Assembly (NCBI RefSeq): GCF_007018905.1
Contig: NZ_CP041402.1
Location: 5,134,001-5,198,000, forward strand
Length of the DNA stretch: 64,000 nucleotides
Reading direction: 5' to 3'
Source: Tardiphaga sp. vice304
GTDB lineage: Bacteria; Pseudomonadota; Alphaproteobacteria; Rhizobiales; Xanthobacteraceae
Part shown: piece after piece, positions 16,763 through 26,118 of the stretch
Layout of the letters: every line of letters begins with the position of its first letter
Numbering within the stretch: position 1 is the first letter of the stretch
The notes under the pieces: model-generated
The model's database searches: none
What the model saw: the letters and a program-made list of their open reading frames with translations, nothing else
Told to the model about the DNA's origin: nothing
Made by a program: the position numbers and the translations under genes

Positions 16763-18940
16763 TCAGAGGATTGATGTTTGGTTGAATTTGTCACCGAGCC
16801 GGAACGCGTTTTCGACGATGCGCAGGCCGACGTCGCCGCCGAGCGACATCAGCGATTCCGGGTGAAACTGCACGCCGCCGATCGGCAGCGTCTTGTGCTC
16901 CAGCGCCATCGCGACGCCGTCCTCAGTGGCGGCCGTGACGGTGAGTACCGCGGGCATGCTGGCCTGCTCGACGAACAGCGAATGATAGCGGCCGATCACG
17001 ATCTCGTTCGGCAGGTTGAACATCAGCCGCCCGCCGCGGTTCTGCACGCGCGACGGCCGGCCATGCGCCGGCTGCGCCAGCTGACCCAGCACACCACCGA
17101 AATATTCGCCAATCGCCTGCACGCCCAAGCAGACGCCGAACACCGGCAAATGTTTCGCCAGCGCGGTGTCGATGGTGCCCTTGATGCCGAAATCCTCCGG
17201 CCGGCCCGGCCCCGGCGACAGCACCAGCAGGTCGAATTTTTCACGCGCGAGCACCGTCTGCGCGTGCACATAGCGCACCACCGTGACATCAGCGCCGACC
17301 TGGCGAAAATAGTCCGCCAGCATGTGGACGAACGAGTCGTCGTGGTCGATCAGCAGCACCTTCTTGCCGGAGCCCGACGCATCCGGCGCGAATGACGACA
17401 GCGGCTTCGGCGCGTCGCCGCGCAACGCCTGGAACAAAGCCGCGGCCTTGGTCTGGCACTCGATCTCCTCGGCGACGGGATCCGAGTCGAACAGCAAGGT
17501 CGCGCCGACGCGGACTTCGGCGAGGCCGTCCTTCATGCGGATGGTTCGGATGGTGATGCCGGTGTTGAGCCCACCATCGAAGGTCACGGCGCCGATTGCG
17601 CCCGCGTACCAGCGGCGCGACGAGCGCTCGTTGTCCTCGACGAACTGCATCGCCCATTTCTTCGGCGCGCCGGTGACGGTGACGGCCCAGGCATGCGTCA
17701 GGAATGCATCGAGCGCGTCGAAGCCGGGGCGCAGCATGCCCTCGACATGGTCGACGGTGTGAAACAGTTTCGAATAGGTCTCGATCTGGCGGCGCGCCAG
17801 CACCTTGATCGAGCCGGGCACGCAGACCCGCGCCTTGTCGTTGCGGTCGACGTCGGTGCACATGTTGAGCTCGAACTCGTCCTTCTCCGAATTCAAGAGT
17901 TGGCGGATCTGCTCGGCATCGCCGATCGCATCCACGCCGCGCGCGATGGTGCCGGAGATCGGGCAGGTCTCGATGCGGCGGCCGTCGGAGCGCACGAACA
18001 TTTCCGGCGAGGCCGCGACGAGGAATTCGCCGTCGCCGAGATTCATCAGCGCGCCGTAGGGCGAGGGATTGATCACGCAGAGCCGCTGGAACACTTCGGC
18101 CGGCGAACGTTCGCAAGGCTCGGCAAACAACTGCCCGGGCACCGCCTCGAACAGGTCGCCGCGGGCAAAGGCGGCGCGCGCGGTCTCCACCGTGCGCTGG
18201 TAATCGCCCGGCGCGTGATCGGAAAAACCCTGGCGCGGCTGTTTGGTGTAGCCACTGTCCGGCGTGTCGCGCGAAAGACCGGCGGTGGAGCGGCCGTTCC
18301 AGGTGAAATCATAGCTCAGAGTGACGCCACGGCCGGTGGCGCGGTCATAGGCCAGGAGCCGGTCCGGGAGGTACAGCACGATATCGCGCTGGTCGGCCTC
18401 GCGGGCGCGCTTCTGCTGGAGGTCCTCGATCTGGAACACGAGGTCGTAGGCGAAGGCGCCGAACAGACCGAGCATCGGGTCTTCCGACGAAAACAGCCGC
18501 GCCACCATCTCGCGCACCAGCGACATCACCGAGGCGCGGCGGGTGCGCTGGTCCTCATCGATCGGCGCATCGCCACGGACGATGTGGCCCTTGAGACGGC
18601 TTACGGTGCGCTCGTCAATGACGACGCAGGCCTCGGCCAGCGTGTCGCCGAGGAAAGAGATCAGCACCTCGCCGCGGGCGTTCAGCGCGGTCAGCGCAAA
18701 CTCCGGGCCGGTGGTCTCCAGCAGCAGCGGCGGGTCGGCAAAGCCGAGATCGAAGCTCTCGTAGCGGCCGGGCACCGTGGTGCCGGACGACAGCACCACG
18801 CCGCGGCGGTGGTCGAGATGCTCGATCAGATGGTCGAGCGCAGCGCCGCCGGTGAAGGCATCGGCGTGCCGGAGCACGGCAAGGCCGCCGCGGGTCTGGT
18901 AGGCCGTTTCGGGGGGAAGCGAAAAAACCGTCCTGTTCAT
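16763..18940 (-). CDS. trpE(G): Fused anthranilate synthase TrpE-TrpG
   Basis: First step of tryptophan synthesis, chorismate plus glutamine to anthranilate. 725 residues: the TrpE part (about 1-510) includes the LLLETTGPEF region near the feedback site and the catalytic block GTIARG...DVDRNDKARVC...VTVTGAPKKWAMQ. The TrpG glutamine amidotransferase part (about 530-725) has the nucleophile in GVCLGVQ and the HPES triad region. This single-chain form is characteristic of Rhizobiales. It is preceded by a trpL leader peptide and attenuator, and apt follows nine bases after the stop. Confidence 0.96.
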   Translation of the reverse strand: MNRTVFSLPPETAYQTRGGLAVLRHADAFTGGAALDHLIEHLDHRRGVVLSSGTTVPGRYESFDLGFADPPLLLETTGPEFALTALNARGEVLISFLGDTLAEACVVIDERTVSRLKGHIVRGDAPIDEDQRTRRASVMSLVREMVARLFSSEDPMLGLFGAFAYDLVFQIEDLQQKRAREADQRDIVLYLPDRLLAYDRATGRGVTLSYDFTWNGRSTAGLSRDTPDSGYTKQPRQGFSDHAPGDYQRTVETARAAFARGDLFEAVPGQLFAEPCERSPAEVFQRLCVINPSPYGALMNLGDGEFLVAASPEMFVRSDGRRIETCPISGTIARGVDAIGDAEQIRQLLNSEKDEFELNMCTDVDRNDKARVCVPGSIKVLARRQIETYSKLFHTVDHVEGMLRPGFDALDAFLTHAWAVTVTGAPKKWAMQFVEDNERSSRRWYAGAIGAVTFDGGLNTGITIRTIRMKDGLAEVRVGATLLFDSDPVAEEIECQTKAAALFQALRGDAPKPLSSFAPDASGSGKKVLLIDHDDSFVHMLADYFRQVGADVTVVRYVHAQTVLAREKFDLLVLSPGPGRPEDFGIKGTIDTALAKHLPVFGVCLGVQAIGEYFGGVLGQLAQPAHGRPSRVQNRGGRLMFNLPNEIVIGRYHSLFVEQASMPAVLTVTAATEDGVAMALEHKTLPIGGVQFHPESLMSLGGDVGLRIVENAFRLGDKFNQTSIL

Positions 18941-18993
18941 GGGGTCCTCTTACAAAATCCGGGAGAGGCGCGCCACACAGGACATACGAACAG

Positions 18994-19019
18994 AGGCCGT
19001 CGCACTGCGAGGGCGGCCT
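18994..19019 (-). terminator. trp attenuator terminator hairpin
   Basis: On the minus strand AGGCCG (19019-19014) pairs with CGGCCT (18999-18994), and inner TCGC/GCGA arms extend the stem past a three-base bulge. It lies 41 bases after the trpL stop and 54 bases before trpE(G). The following sequence CTGTTCGTATGT is only moderately U-rich. Translation stalling at the tandem tryptophan codons of trpL would prevent it forming. Confidence 0.7.
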
Positions 19020-19059
19020 TAGACGATCGAAACACGAAAAATCGCACAGCCACCTCGGG

Positions 19060-19107
19060 TCAGGAGGTGCGCCACCAGAGCAGGAGGGTGCGAAGGGCTG
19101 CGTTCAT
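19060..19107 (-). CDS. trpL: trp operon leader peptide TrpL
   Basis: A 15-codon ORF on the minus strand reading MNAALRTLLLWWRTS and stop, with two adjacent tryptophan codons just before the end. This is the classic attenuator peptide, and tandem-Trp trpL ORFs are known upstream of trpE(G) in rhizobia. When charged tRNA-Trp is scarce, ribosomes stall on the two UGG codons and the downstream terminator is not formed. A promoter placed so that transcription would begin at about the A of the ATG suggests a leaderless message, as described for rhizobial rnTrpL. The released leader RNA may also act as a small RNA in trans in relatives; this is not visible here. Confidence 0.9.
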   Translation of the reverse strand: MNAALRTLLLWWRTS

Positions 19108-19113
19108 GGCCGG

Positions 19114-19142
19114 AATGAGCCACGGCGGGCGGGCGAGGTCAA
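19114..19142 (-). promoter_or_regulatory. Candidate promoter of trpL-trpE(G)
   Basis: On the minus strand, -35 TTGACC (19142-19137) and -10 CTCATT (19119-19114) are 17 bases apart and end six bases before the trpL ATG. The start of transcription would fall at about the ATG, giving a leaderless trpL mRNA. The -35 overlaps the stop codon of the upstream GNAT gene. Confidence 0.6.
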
Positions 19143-19609
19143 GGGCGGTCGCGGGCGAAAACCGTCATCCGGAGCCCGCCGACACCGTCCTCGATCGGGG
19201 TCCAGCCCAGTTCCTCGTAATACGACCGCCGCGCCGGCCGGGCCGTCAGATAAACACGCGGGACGCCGAGGCCGAAGGCGTAAGCCGTCGCGTGATCGAC
19301 CAGTTGCCGCCCGACGCCGCGCGAACGGAACGCTGGCTCTATCCACACCGCAGCCACCCACGGGGTATATTGCGGGCGTTCGTCGAGGTCAGAGGCGATG
19401 ATCGAGGCGGTGCCGGCGAACGCTTCGCCGACGTGAGCGACAAAAGCGCATGGAATGGGGCTTGCGACCATGTTTTCGCGCAGCCGGCCAACGATGTAGT
19501 CGAGCGGCACGCCATTCGGCTGCCACCACGCGCGCCAGATGCGATCGGCGACGGCGTCGAAGAATTCAGGTCTTTGGCGGAGATCGGAGATCGCGGGCGT
19601 GATGCTCAT
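19139..19609 (-). CDS. GNAT-family N-acetyltransferase
   Basis: 156 residues with a GNAT fold: the acetyl-CoA loop EPAFRSRGVGRQLVDHA near residue 92-108 and a late beta strand with ARRSYYEELGWTPIEDG, where Y-x-x-x-G-W is typical of small-molecule acetyltransferases. The substrate is unknown. Its start overlaps the end of the PIN toxin gene by four bases, so it may be co-transcribed with the VapBC-like pair; some GNAT proteins are toxins themselves, but this one has no partner of that type. Its stop codon lies within the trp promoter. Confidence 0.85.
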   Translation of the reverse strand: MSITPAISDLRQRPEFFDAVADRIWRAWWQPNGVPLDYIVGRLRENMVASPIPCAFVAHVGEAFAGTASIIASDLDERPQYTPWVAAVWIEPAFRSRGVGRQLVDHATAYAFGLGVPRVYLTARPARRSYYEELGWTPIEDGVGGLRMTVFARDRP

Positions 19610-20004
19610 GGCGCAAACGGATTTGCGATGCGCAGCCGGTTATCGACCAGCATGCCGTGCTGCATGTCCTCCGACCACAGCGTCTCGCATTCCGCCGCGA
19701 GCGCCGCGGCGACGATGAAACTGTCGTAGATGGCGAAGCCGTAGCGCTCGGCGAGGCGCAGGCCGGCTTCGTGAGTTTCGAGCGTCAAAGGCTCGACCTT
19801 TACAAACTCGCGCACGGTGTTTAGCAGGCGATGGATCTCGCTCCACGACATTCCAGATTTTCGGCGTGAGACGCGCTTCATCTCGTTCAAGACCTGAACG
19901 CTGATGAAGCCACCCTTGTAGAGCAGCGAACGAACGCGCTCGATCTTCTGGCTTTCGGGAGCAGCCAGATAGAGCAGAGCGTTCGAATCGAAGAAACTAC
20001 CGCT
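19606..20004 (-). CDS. PIN-domain ribonuclease toxin (VapC-like)
   Basis: A PIN-domain protein of 132 residues. The acidic residues expected at the metal site are visible: D in FFDSNALLYL at the start, E in LNEM, D in YDSFIVAAAL near residue 93 and D in WSEDMQHG near 112. PIN toxins cleave tRNA or rRNA. The antitoxin gene overlaps its start by eight bases (ATG 20004; the frame is open to 20019). All catalytic positions appear intact, so it should be functional. The target cannot be told. Confidence 0.88.
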   Translation of the reverse strand, partial: SGSFFDSNALLYLAAPESQKIERVRSLLYKGGFISVQVLNEMKRVSRRKSGMSWSEIHRLLNTVREFVKVEPLTLETHEAGLRLAERYGFAIYDSFIVAAALAAECETLWSEDMQHGMLVDNRLRIANPFAP

Positions 20005-20239
20005 CATTCGCCTCATCACGGTCGAATTTGAAATCGGGCGGCATCATCCCTTGGAAGTTTCTCAACCGCTCGAACGCTTCCTCCCGGCGTTTTGCCGCCT
20101 CCTCGGTTGACACCTGCGGCTCCGCCCGCTTCACTTCCACCACCACTTCGTCGCCCTCCTTCAAGCCGAGGCGGGCAACGTCGTCCGCGGAGAGACGGAC
20201 GGCGAGGCTGTCTCCGATCTTGGTGACGATCATGGCCAT
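19997..20239 (-). CDS. AbrB/MazE-type antitoxin (VapB-like)
   Basis: 80 residues with an N-terminal swapped-hairpin AbrB domain (VTKIGDSLAVRLSADDVARLGLKEGDEVVVEV), typical of VapB/MazE antitoxins. A disordered charged tail follows (about 45-80), which would wrap the toxin. It precedes the PIN toxin with a short overlap. It should autoregulate the pair, but no clear dyad is seen upstream of 20239 other than GATATGCAGCCGG...GCATATC-like halves (ATATGC at about 20248 and GCATAT at about 20264). Confidence 0.88.
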   Translation of the reverse strand: MAMIVTKIGDSLAVRLSADDVARLGLKEGDEVVVEVKRAEPQVSTEEAAKRREEAFERLRNFQGMMPPDFKFDRDEANER

Positions 20240-20287
20240 GCTCCTGATATGCAGCCGGAGCGAGCATATCAGGAGTTGGCGGCCTCG

Positions 20288-20962
20288 TTAAGCGAGGTGC
20301 TTGTGGAAGAACGCCGTCGCCCGGCCCCAGGCGAGCTCGGCGGCCTCGCGGTCGTGCACCGACATGCGCTGCTCGTTGACGAAAGCGTGGTCGGCCTCGT
20401 AGCGGAAGAATTCCGCGGCCTTGCCGGCGGCCTTGAGCCCCGCCTCGAAGGCGTCGACCACGGCGGGCGTGCACCAGTCGTCGCGGCTGGCGAAGTGGCC
20501 CTGCAGCGGGATCTTGACGTCGGCCGGCTTGGCGGCGCCTTCCGGCGGGATGCCGTAGAACGCCACGGCGGCGCCGAGTTCGGGGATCTTGCAGGCGCCG
20601 ATGATCGACACCGCGCCGCCCATGCAGAAGCCGGTGAGGCCGACTTTCGCGCCGTTGCGCGCGAGATATTGCGCGGCGCCGCGCACCGTCTGGGTGGTGG
20701 CGTCCATGAAGTCCAGCGAGTTCATCTCCTTCGCCGCGGCGTCGGTGTCGTGATAGGGCACCACCACGCCGTTGTAGAGATCGGGTGCCAGCGCGTCGAA
20801 GCCGGCCAGCGCGAAACGGTCGGCGAGGCCCTTAATCTGCTCGGACAGGCCCCACCATTCCTGGATCACGATCACGCCCGGCGCGTTGCCGGTCGCCGCA
20901 TTGGCAAGATAGCCCGTGGCGTCCTGGCCGTCCGGTCGCTTGAAGCTGATGGTGGTGCCCAT
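20288..20962 (-). CDS. Dienelactone hydrolase family protein
   Basis: 224-residue alpha/beta hydrolase. The catalytic triad is visible: C in GFCMGGAVS near residue 118, D in ASRDDWCTP near 170 and H in ADHAFVNE near 200. The early IQEWWGL segment is typical of the family. True dienelactone hydrolases open the lactone ring in chlorocatechol breakdown; most family members have other or unknown substrates and nothing nearby is catabolic for aromatics. A stand-alone gene, downstream of the cytochrome bc1 operon terminator. Confidence 0.88.
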   Translation of the reverse strand: MGTTISFKRPDGQDATGYLANAATGNAPGVIVIQEWWGLSEQIKGLADRFALAGFDALAPDLYNGVVVPYHDTDAAAKEMNSLDFMDATTQTVRGAAQYLARNGAKVGLTGFCMGGAVSIIGACKIPELGAAVAFYGIPPEGAAKPADVKIPLQGHFASRDDWCTPAVVDAFEAGLKAAGKAAEFFRYEADHAFVNEQRMSVHDREAAELAWGRATAFFHKHLA

Positions 20963-21040
20963 GATGTCCTCCGAGGGGTGTTGCCGCTGTATTGAGAGGT
21001 AATTAGACGGCGGGCGGATGACAAGGCAACTGCCTCGCTC

Positions 21041-21066
21041 GTCGTCCGCGCGAAAGCGGGGACGAC
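21041..21066. repeat. Short palindromic element
   Basis: GTCGTCC and GGACGAC arms enclose CGCGAAAGCGGG, which itself forms a small hairpin. It resembles one half of the element at 6570 (GCGAAAGCGGGGA motif). It lies between the dienelactone hydrolase start and the bc1 terminator. Confidence 0.5.
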
Positions 21067-21092
21067 AGGGAGAGCGTACACGTCGCGCAACA

Positions 21093-21116
21093 AAAAAGCC
21101 CCCGAAGGGGCTTTTT
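21093..21116 (-). terminator. Rho-independent terminator after fbcFH
   Basis: GCCCC (21098-21102), loop CGAA, GGGGC (21107-21111), flanked by A-run and T-run, so it can act on either strand. It stands 24 bases after the fbcH stop and before the dienelactone hydrolase gene. Confidence 0.88.
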
Positions 21117-21139
21117 CATCCAGTCGAACCGGCAACCGC

Positions 21140-23203
21140 TCAATGCGCGTCGGCCCAGACCTTCTTCTTGGTGAAGTACAACAGCCCCGCCAGGATGATC
21201 AGGAACACCATGACCTGCAGGCCCATTTTCTTGCGCGCCTCAAGGTGCGGTTCGGCGGTCCACATCAGGAAGGTGGAAACATCGTGGGCGTAATTCGCCA
21301 GCTTCTGCGGCGTGCCATCCTCATACGTCACCTGATCGTCCGACAGCGGCTTCGGCATCTTGATGGCGTGGCCCGGGAAGTAGGTGTTGTAATAGGAGCC
21401 TTCCGGGAGCGTGAAATCGGCCGGCGGCGGATCGACATAGCCCTGCAGCAGCGCGTCGATGTAGTTCGGGCCCTTCTCCTGGAACTGCGTGAAGAAGTCG
21501 AACACGAACTGCGGAAAGCCGCGGTCGTAGTTACGCGCCTTGGCCATCAGCGAGAGGTCCGGCGGATAGGCGCCGCCATTCGCCGCGCGCGCGGCGTTCT
21601 CGTTCGGGAACGGCTTCGGAAACGGATCGGCGAGACGGCCCGGCCGGTCGAACATGTCGCCGGCGTCGTTCGGACCGTCCTTGACCTGGATCTCGGAGGC
21701 CACTGCCAGCGCCTGCGCCTCGGTGAAGCCCGGACCGCCGGGATCCGCAAGGTTGCGGAAGTGCATCAGGCTCATCGAATGGCAGGTCGCGCAGACTTCC
21801 TTGTAGACCTTGTAGCCGCGCTGCAGCGCGCCGCGGTCGAACTTGCCGAACGGACCGGCGAACGACCAGCTCAGCGACGGCGGCGTCGGTCCGCCCTCTG
21901 CGGCCCTGGCGTCCTGCGCGCCGCCAAACACCAGGCCACCGGCGACGATCAGGCCGACCAGCGCTCCGGCGACCTTCTTGCCGTATTTGGCCAGCACGTC
22001 ATCGGCAATCGAATTCGGTACCGCGCGTGGCTTCTCTATCTTGCTGAGCACCGGCAGCACGATCAGGAAGTAGGCGAAGTACACGAAGGTCAGGATGCGG
22101 CCGGCGATGATGTAGATTCCTTCCGCCGGCTTGCCGCCGAGCCAGCCGAGCAGGATGCAGGTTACCACGAACATCCAGAAGAACTGCTTGGCGAGCGGGC
22201 GATAGCGCGACGAGCGCGTTTTGGCGTTGTCGAGCCAGGGCAGGAAGGCCAGCACCAGGATGGCGCCGAACATCGCGATCACGCCGCCGAGCTTGCTCGG
22301 GATCGAGCGCAGGATGGCGTAGAACGGCAGGTAGTACCATTCCGGCACGATGTGCGCGGGCGTCACGCCCGGGTTGGCCATGATGTAATTGTCGGGGTCG
22401 CCGAGGTAGTTCGGCACGTAGAACACGAACCAGGCGAAGAAGATCATGAAGCAGACCATGGCGTAGCCATCCTTGATGGTGGCATAGGGCGTGAACGGCA
22501 CGGTGTCCTTCTCGGTCTTCGGCTCGACGCCGGTCGGATTGTTCTGGCCGGCGACATGCAGCGCCCAGACGTGCAGCACGACGACGCCGGCGATCACGAA
22601 GGGCAACAGGTAATGCAGCGAGAAGAAGCGGTTCAGCGTCGGATTGCCGACCGAGTAGCCGCCCCACAGCAGCGTCACGATGCTGTCGCCGACATAGGGG
22701 ATAGCGGAGAACAGGTTGGTGATGACGGTGGCGCCCCAGAAGCTCATTTGGCCCCACGGCAGCACATAGCCCATGAAGCCGGTCGCCATCATCAGGAGGT
22801 AGATGATAACGCCGAGAATCCAGAGGACCTCGCGCGGCTCCTTGTACGACCCGTAATACAGGCCGCGGAACATGTGAATGTAGACGGCGATGAAGAACAT
22901 CGAGGCGCCGTTCGAGTGCAGATAGCGCAGCAGCCAGCCGTAGTTCACGTCGCGGACGATTTGCTCGACCGAGTTGAAGGCCATGTCGACATGCGGGGTG
23001 TAGTGCATCGCCAGCACCACGCCGGTGATGATCTGCACGCCGAGCATGAACGAGAGGATACCGCCGAACGTCCACCAGTAGTTCAGGTTGCGTGGAGTGG
23101 GATAGGTGACGAATGCCGAATGCATGAGGCCGACGATCGGCAGCCGCCGCTCGAGCCACTTCAAAGCTGGGTTTGTGGGCTGGTAGGTGGATGGTCCGCT
23201 CAT
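21140..23203 (-). CDS. fbcH: Cytochrome b/c1 fusion of the bc1 complex
   Basis: 687 residues. The N-terminal ~420 residues are cytochrome b: eight membrane helices, heme histidines in [17 protein letters not shown] and [20 protein letters not shown], and the Qo motif PEWY. After a linker and a second signal-like helix ([22 protein letters not shown]), the c1 part follows with heme motif CATCH, the axial methionine region near the C-terminus and an anchoring helix. The single precursor is cleaved into two proteins in Bradyrhizobium. It transfers electrons from ubiquinol to cytochrome c. The ATG at 23203 has AGGA seven bases upstream; the frame is open to 23236. Confidence 0.96.
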   Translation of the reverse strand: MSGPSTYQPTNPALKWLERRLPIVGLMHSAFVTYPTPRNLNYWWTFGGILSFMLGVQIITGVVLAMHYTPHVDMAFNSVEQIVRDVNYGWLLRYLHSNGASMFFIAVYIHMFRGLYYGSYKEPREVLWILGVIIYLLMMATGFMGYVLPWGQMSFWGATVITNLFSAIPYVGDSIVTLLWGGYSVGNPTLNRFFSLHYLLPFVIAGVVVLHVWALHVAGQNNPTGVEPKTEKDTVPFTPYATIKDGYAMVCFMIFFAWFVFYVPNYLGDPDNYIMANPGVTPAHIVPEWYYLPFYAILRSIPSKLGGVIAMFGAILVLAFLPWLDNAKTRSSRYRPLAKQFFWMFVVTCILLGWLGGKPAEGIYIIAGRILTFVYFAYFLIVLPVLSKIEKPRAVPNSIADDVLAKYGKKVAGALVGLIVAGGLVFGGAQDARAAEGGPTPPSLSWSFAGPFGKFDRGALQRGYKVYKEVCATCHSMSLMHFRNLADPGGPGFTEAQALAVASEIQVKDGPNDAGDMFDRPGRLADPFPKPFPNENAARAANGGAYPPDLSLMAKARNYDRGFPQFVFDFFTQFQEKGPNYIDALLQGYVDPPPADFTLPEGSYYNTYFPGHAIKMPKPLSDDQVTYEDGTPQKLANYAHDVSTFLMWTAEPHLEARKKMGLQVMVFLIILAGLLYFTKKKVWADAH

Positions 23204-23274
23204 GATGCGATCCTGAGGAGAGAAACGTTGGGACAAGCGAGAGGTCGGGCGAAACGCCGCGGCATCGCCACGGC

Positions 23275-23802
23275 TCAGCCGATCTTGATCTTGCTGTCGG
23301 ATGCGAAGGCGTAAGGCGGCACCGGCAAATTCAGCGGCGCGGGGCCGGACCGGATGCGGCCCGAAGAATCATACTGCGAACCATGGCACGGGCAGAAGAA
23401 GCCGTCGTACTTGCCTTCATGGGCGATCGGAATGCAGCCGAGATGGGTGCAGATGCCGATCACCACCAGCCACTGGTCATGGCCTTCCTTGACGCGGGCC
23501 TGGTCGGTCTGCGGATCGGGCAGGCTCGCGATCGTAACCGCGCGCGCCTCGTCGATCTGCTTCTTGGTACGGTGCATGATGTAGATCGGCTTGCCGCGCC
23601 AGAACACCTTGATGTCCTGTCCTTCGGCGATCGGCGCCAGGTCGACATCGATCGGCGCACCCGCCGCGATGGTCGAAGCGTCCGGGTTCATCTGGGAGAT
23701 CAGCGGCCAGACGACGGCGGCTGCTCCCACGGCAGCCACGGCGCCCGTGGCCACGAAAAGGAAATCACGGCGCGTGTGTTCCGCCGAAGACGTTGTCGTC
23801 AC
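23275..23802 (-). CDS. fbcF: Rieske iron-sulfur subunit of cytochrome bc1
   Basis: 175 residues. The N-terminus has a twin-arginine motif ([13 protein letters not shown]) with an uncleaved anchoring helix. The 2Fe-2S site is complete: CTHLGCIP and CPCHGSQYD near residues 133 and 153. First gene of the fbcFH operon; fbcH starts about 70 bases after its stop. The start is GTG at 23802, supported by AAGGG nine bases upstream. The long-range helix and motif spacing are normal for ubiquinol-cytochrome c reductases. Confidence 0.96.
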   Translation of the reverse strand: MTTTSSAEHTRRDFLFVATGAVAAVGAAAVVWPLISQMNPDASTIAAGAPIDVDLAPIAEGQDIKVFWRGKPIYIMHRTKKQIDEARAVTIASLPDPQTDQARVKEGHDQWLVVIGICTHLGCIPIAHEGKYDGFFCPCHGSQYDSSGRIRSGPAPLNLPVPPYAFASDSKIKIG

Positions 23803-24268
23803 GATTCCGAGCCCTTTCTATCTGCGGCCGGTGACTGCCATACCGGCCACGCAAACGCGTTTACCTGATACGAACCGGCGCCCGCGGTGTTTCCCCGCGG
23901 CGGCAGGACCTCACTTACGGCCGCAATGCGGCAGCAAACAGTCCAGAATCGTTCTATTCGCACCGTTGCCGCGGTAGTGCAAGTCTGCTGGAGGTCCAGA
24001 AAGATGCGATGCACCATCAAAATCGCCGTTTCCGCGCCGCGGACTATCGGCGACCGAATGCCGGGCTTTCGGCAGCCAGCCGGCCCGACACCGACGCGAC
24101 CGGGAAGCCGCGAGATCGAAACCGGATCCGGGGCTCAGCCTCTATCGAGGCTCGCAAGCGGTAGTGGCCGCTGGCCGATTAGAACCCTCCTAATCGATAC
24201 CACCGGCAGGTCGCCGACAGTATCGACCTTTGCTAGGTAGGGCCACGGCAACAACACGGGCGCGCGGA
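23803..24268. other. 466-base divergent intergenic region upstream of fbcFH
   Basis: No gene recognised. It must carry the promoter of fbcFH (minus) and of the PepSY gene (plus). A 21-bp dyad is present at 24176-24196. The rest is of ordinary composition with no obvious repeat. Confidence 0.5.
24176..24196. promoter_or_regulatory. Dyad symmetry upstream of the PepSY gene
   Basis: CGATTAG and CTAATCG are perfect 7-bp inverted arms around a 7-base AACCCTC centre, 73 bases before the PepSY start codon. It could be a repressor operator. It does not match the Fur or Irr box patterns I know. Confidence 0.4.
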
Positions 24269-25561
24269 ATGAGATCGTTATTCGGAAAACTGCATCGCTA
24301 GGCGGGGCTTGCCACCGCCGGCTTTCTGTTCTTTTCCGGCGTCACGGGTACGGTGATCTCGTGGGATCACGAGCTCGACGATCTCCTGAACAAGCAATTT
24401 CACGACGTCACCTCGAGCGGCCCAGCGAAACCGTCGGTCGAACTGGCCGCACTAATCGAGCAGCGCGACCCGCGGGTGCGGGTGAATTATCTGATGACGA
24501 CGCCGGAAAAGGGCGAGTCGCTGTCGTTCTTCGTACAGCCGCGGATCGATCCCGCCACCGGCAAGCGCTACACCGACGTGGCCTACAACCAGGTGTTCCT
24601 CGATCCCAACAGCGGCGCCGAACTCGGCAAGCGCTATTGGGGCGCGGCGTGGCCGGTCACGTCGGAGAATTTCGTCTCGTTTTTCTACAAGCTGCATTAC
24701 ACCATGCACATTCCGGAATTCTGCGGCAGCGACCGCTGGGGTGCCCGGCTGCTCGGCATCATCGCTATCATCTGGACCATCGACTGCTTCGTCGGTTTCT
24801 ATCTGACGCTGCCGGCGCGGCGGCTGATCCGGGCCGGTGCCGCACCCTCGGTGGCGCGCGCATTCGGCCGCGGCTTCTGGGCGCGCTGGAAGCCGGCATG
24901 GAAGATCAAGACCGCGGGTAGCGCCTATCGCATCAATTTCGGCATCCACCGCGCCTTCAGCCTGTGGACCTGGGGGCTGCTGTTCATCGTCGCGTTTACG
25001 GCATTTTCGCTGAACCTGTATTTCGAAGTGTTCTCGCCGATCATGAAGCAGGTCTCGGACTACACGCCGACGCCCTACGAGTTGCGCGAATATCGCGACC
25101 TCGACCATCCGATCGAGCCGAAGATGACATGGTCCGATATTTTGGCGCGAGCCACCGCCGACGGCAAAGCCCGCGGCTGGGAGGCGCCGGTCGGGTCCTT
25201 GTTCTATGGGCCGGCGCACGGCGTCTATGCCGCGGCGTTCTTTCATTCCGGCGACGACCACGGTGCCGCTGGTGTCGCCCCGGCGCAGCTTTATTACGAC
25301 AGCGAGGACGGCCGCGGAATCGGCGATCGCGTGCCGTGGGTCGGCACCGCCGCCGACATTTTCGTGCAGCTGCAGTTTCCGCTGCATTCCGGCCGCATCA
25401 TCGGCCTGCCCGGCCGCATCCTGATTTCGATCATGGGGCTGGTGGTGGCGGCCTTGTCGGTGACCGGCGTGGTGATCTGGTGGCGCAAGCGCCGCGCCCG
25501 GGTGCGCGTCCGCGACACCACCGAAGCGCGGTCGAACGGCCGTCTGGCGCCGGCGGAATAG
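24269..25561 (+). pseudogene. PepSY-associated membrane protein, nonsense codon at position 11
   Basis: Iron-regulated PiuB-like membrane protein family, often ferric-siderophore reductases. From ATG 24269 the reading is MRSLFGKLHR, stop (TAG 24299-24301), then AGLATAGFLFFSGVTGTVIS in the same frame, continuing to 25561. The family opens with LHRWAGL, so a TGG tryptophan codon became TAG. Downstream all is intact: SWDHELDDLLN, a membrane helix at the LGIIAIIWTIDCFVGFYLTLPA segment, two more helices and a charged tail. Reinitiation at the GTG at 24353 would give 402 residues lacking the first membrane helix, so function is doubtful unless a suppressor or sequencing error explains it. Confidence 0.8.
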
Positions 25562-25632
25562 CCGGCTTGCGGCCCGGCCGCCGGGGCGCTATCGCCTGCC
25601 GGGATGGCGGATGAAGCCGCCCCGGAGACCTC

Positions 25633-26079
25633 ATGCGCCTCGCGCTCTACCAGCCGGACATCCCCCAGAACACCGGCACCATCCTGCGGCTGTGCGCCTG
25701 CCTCGACGTCGAGGCGCATATCATCGAGCCGGCCGGCTTTCCGGTCTCCGACCGGCATTTTCGCCGCGCCGGAATGGACTACCTCGATCAGGTCAGCATC
25801 GTCCGGCACGATTCCTGGGGCCATTTTGCGCGCTGGCGCACCGAGCAGCATTTGCGCCTGGTGCTGTTCACCACCAAGGGCGCCACGCCCTATCTCGAGC
25901 ATCGCTACGCGGCCGACGACATCCTGCTGTTCGGCCGCGAATCCGCCGGCGTGCCGGACGACGTCGCGGCCACGGCCGATGCCCGCGTGGTGATCCCAAT
26001 CCGGCCCGACCTGCGCTCGCTGAACCTTGCCATGGCGGCGGCGATGGCGCTCGGCGAGGCGCTGCGGCAGACGCGCTGA
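25633..26079 (+). CDS. trmL: tRNA (cytidine(34)-2'-O)-methyltransferase TrmL
   Basis: SPOUT-class methyltransferase that 2'-O-methylates the wobble nucleotide of leucine tRNAs. 148 residues with all three SPOUT motifs: LYQPDIPQNTGTILRLCACL at the start, ILLFGRESAGVPD near residue 96 and IPIRPDLRSLNLAMAAAMALGEALRQ at the end, which forms the knotted SAM pocket. Length and pattern are normal. The ATG at 25633 has GGAGA six to nine bases upstream. Confidence 0.94.
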   Translation: MRLALYQPDIPQNTGTILRLCACLDVEAHIIEPAGFPVSDRHFRRAGMDYLDQVSIVRHDSWGHFARWRTEQHLRLVLFTTKGATPYLEHRYAADDILLFGRESAGVPDDVAATADARVVIPIRPDLRSLNLAMAAAMALGEALRQTR

Positions 26080-26089
26080 CGCAAGTCGC

Positions 26090-26118
26090 TTGCGAAACGG
26101 TCCGCTTCCCAATATAGG
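26090..26118 (+). promoter_or_regulatory. Candidate dmeRF promoter
   Basis: TTGCGA (26090-26095) and TATAGG (26113-26118) are 17 bases apart, starting just after the trmL stop. The metal-repressor operator overlaps the -10, so binding would block RNA polymerase. Confidence 0.55.

Noticed and set aside
17693..19729. 678-codon ORF on the plus strand opposite trpE(G)
   Set aside because: No domain recognised; composition typical of GC-shadow. It would also cover the trpL attenuator, which is clearly functional on the minus strand.
21143..23314. 723-codon ORF on the plus strand opposite fbcH
   Set aside because: Shadow of the cytochrome b/c1 gene; no motif, rich in Arg, Gly, His, Asp.
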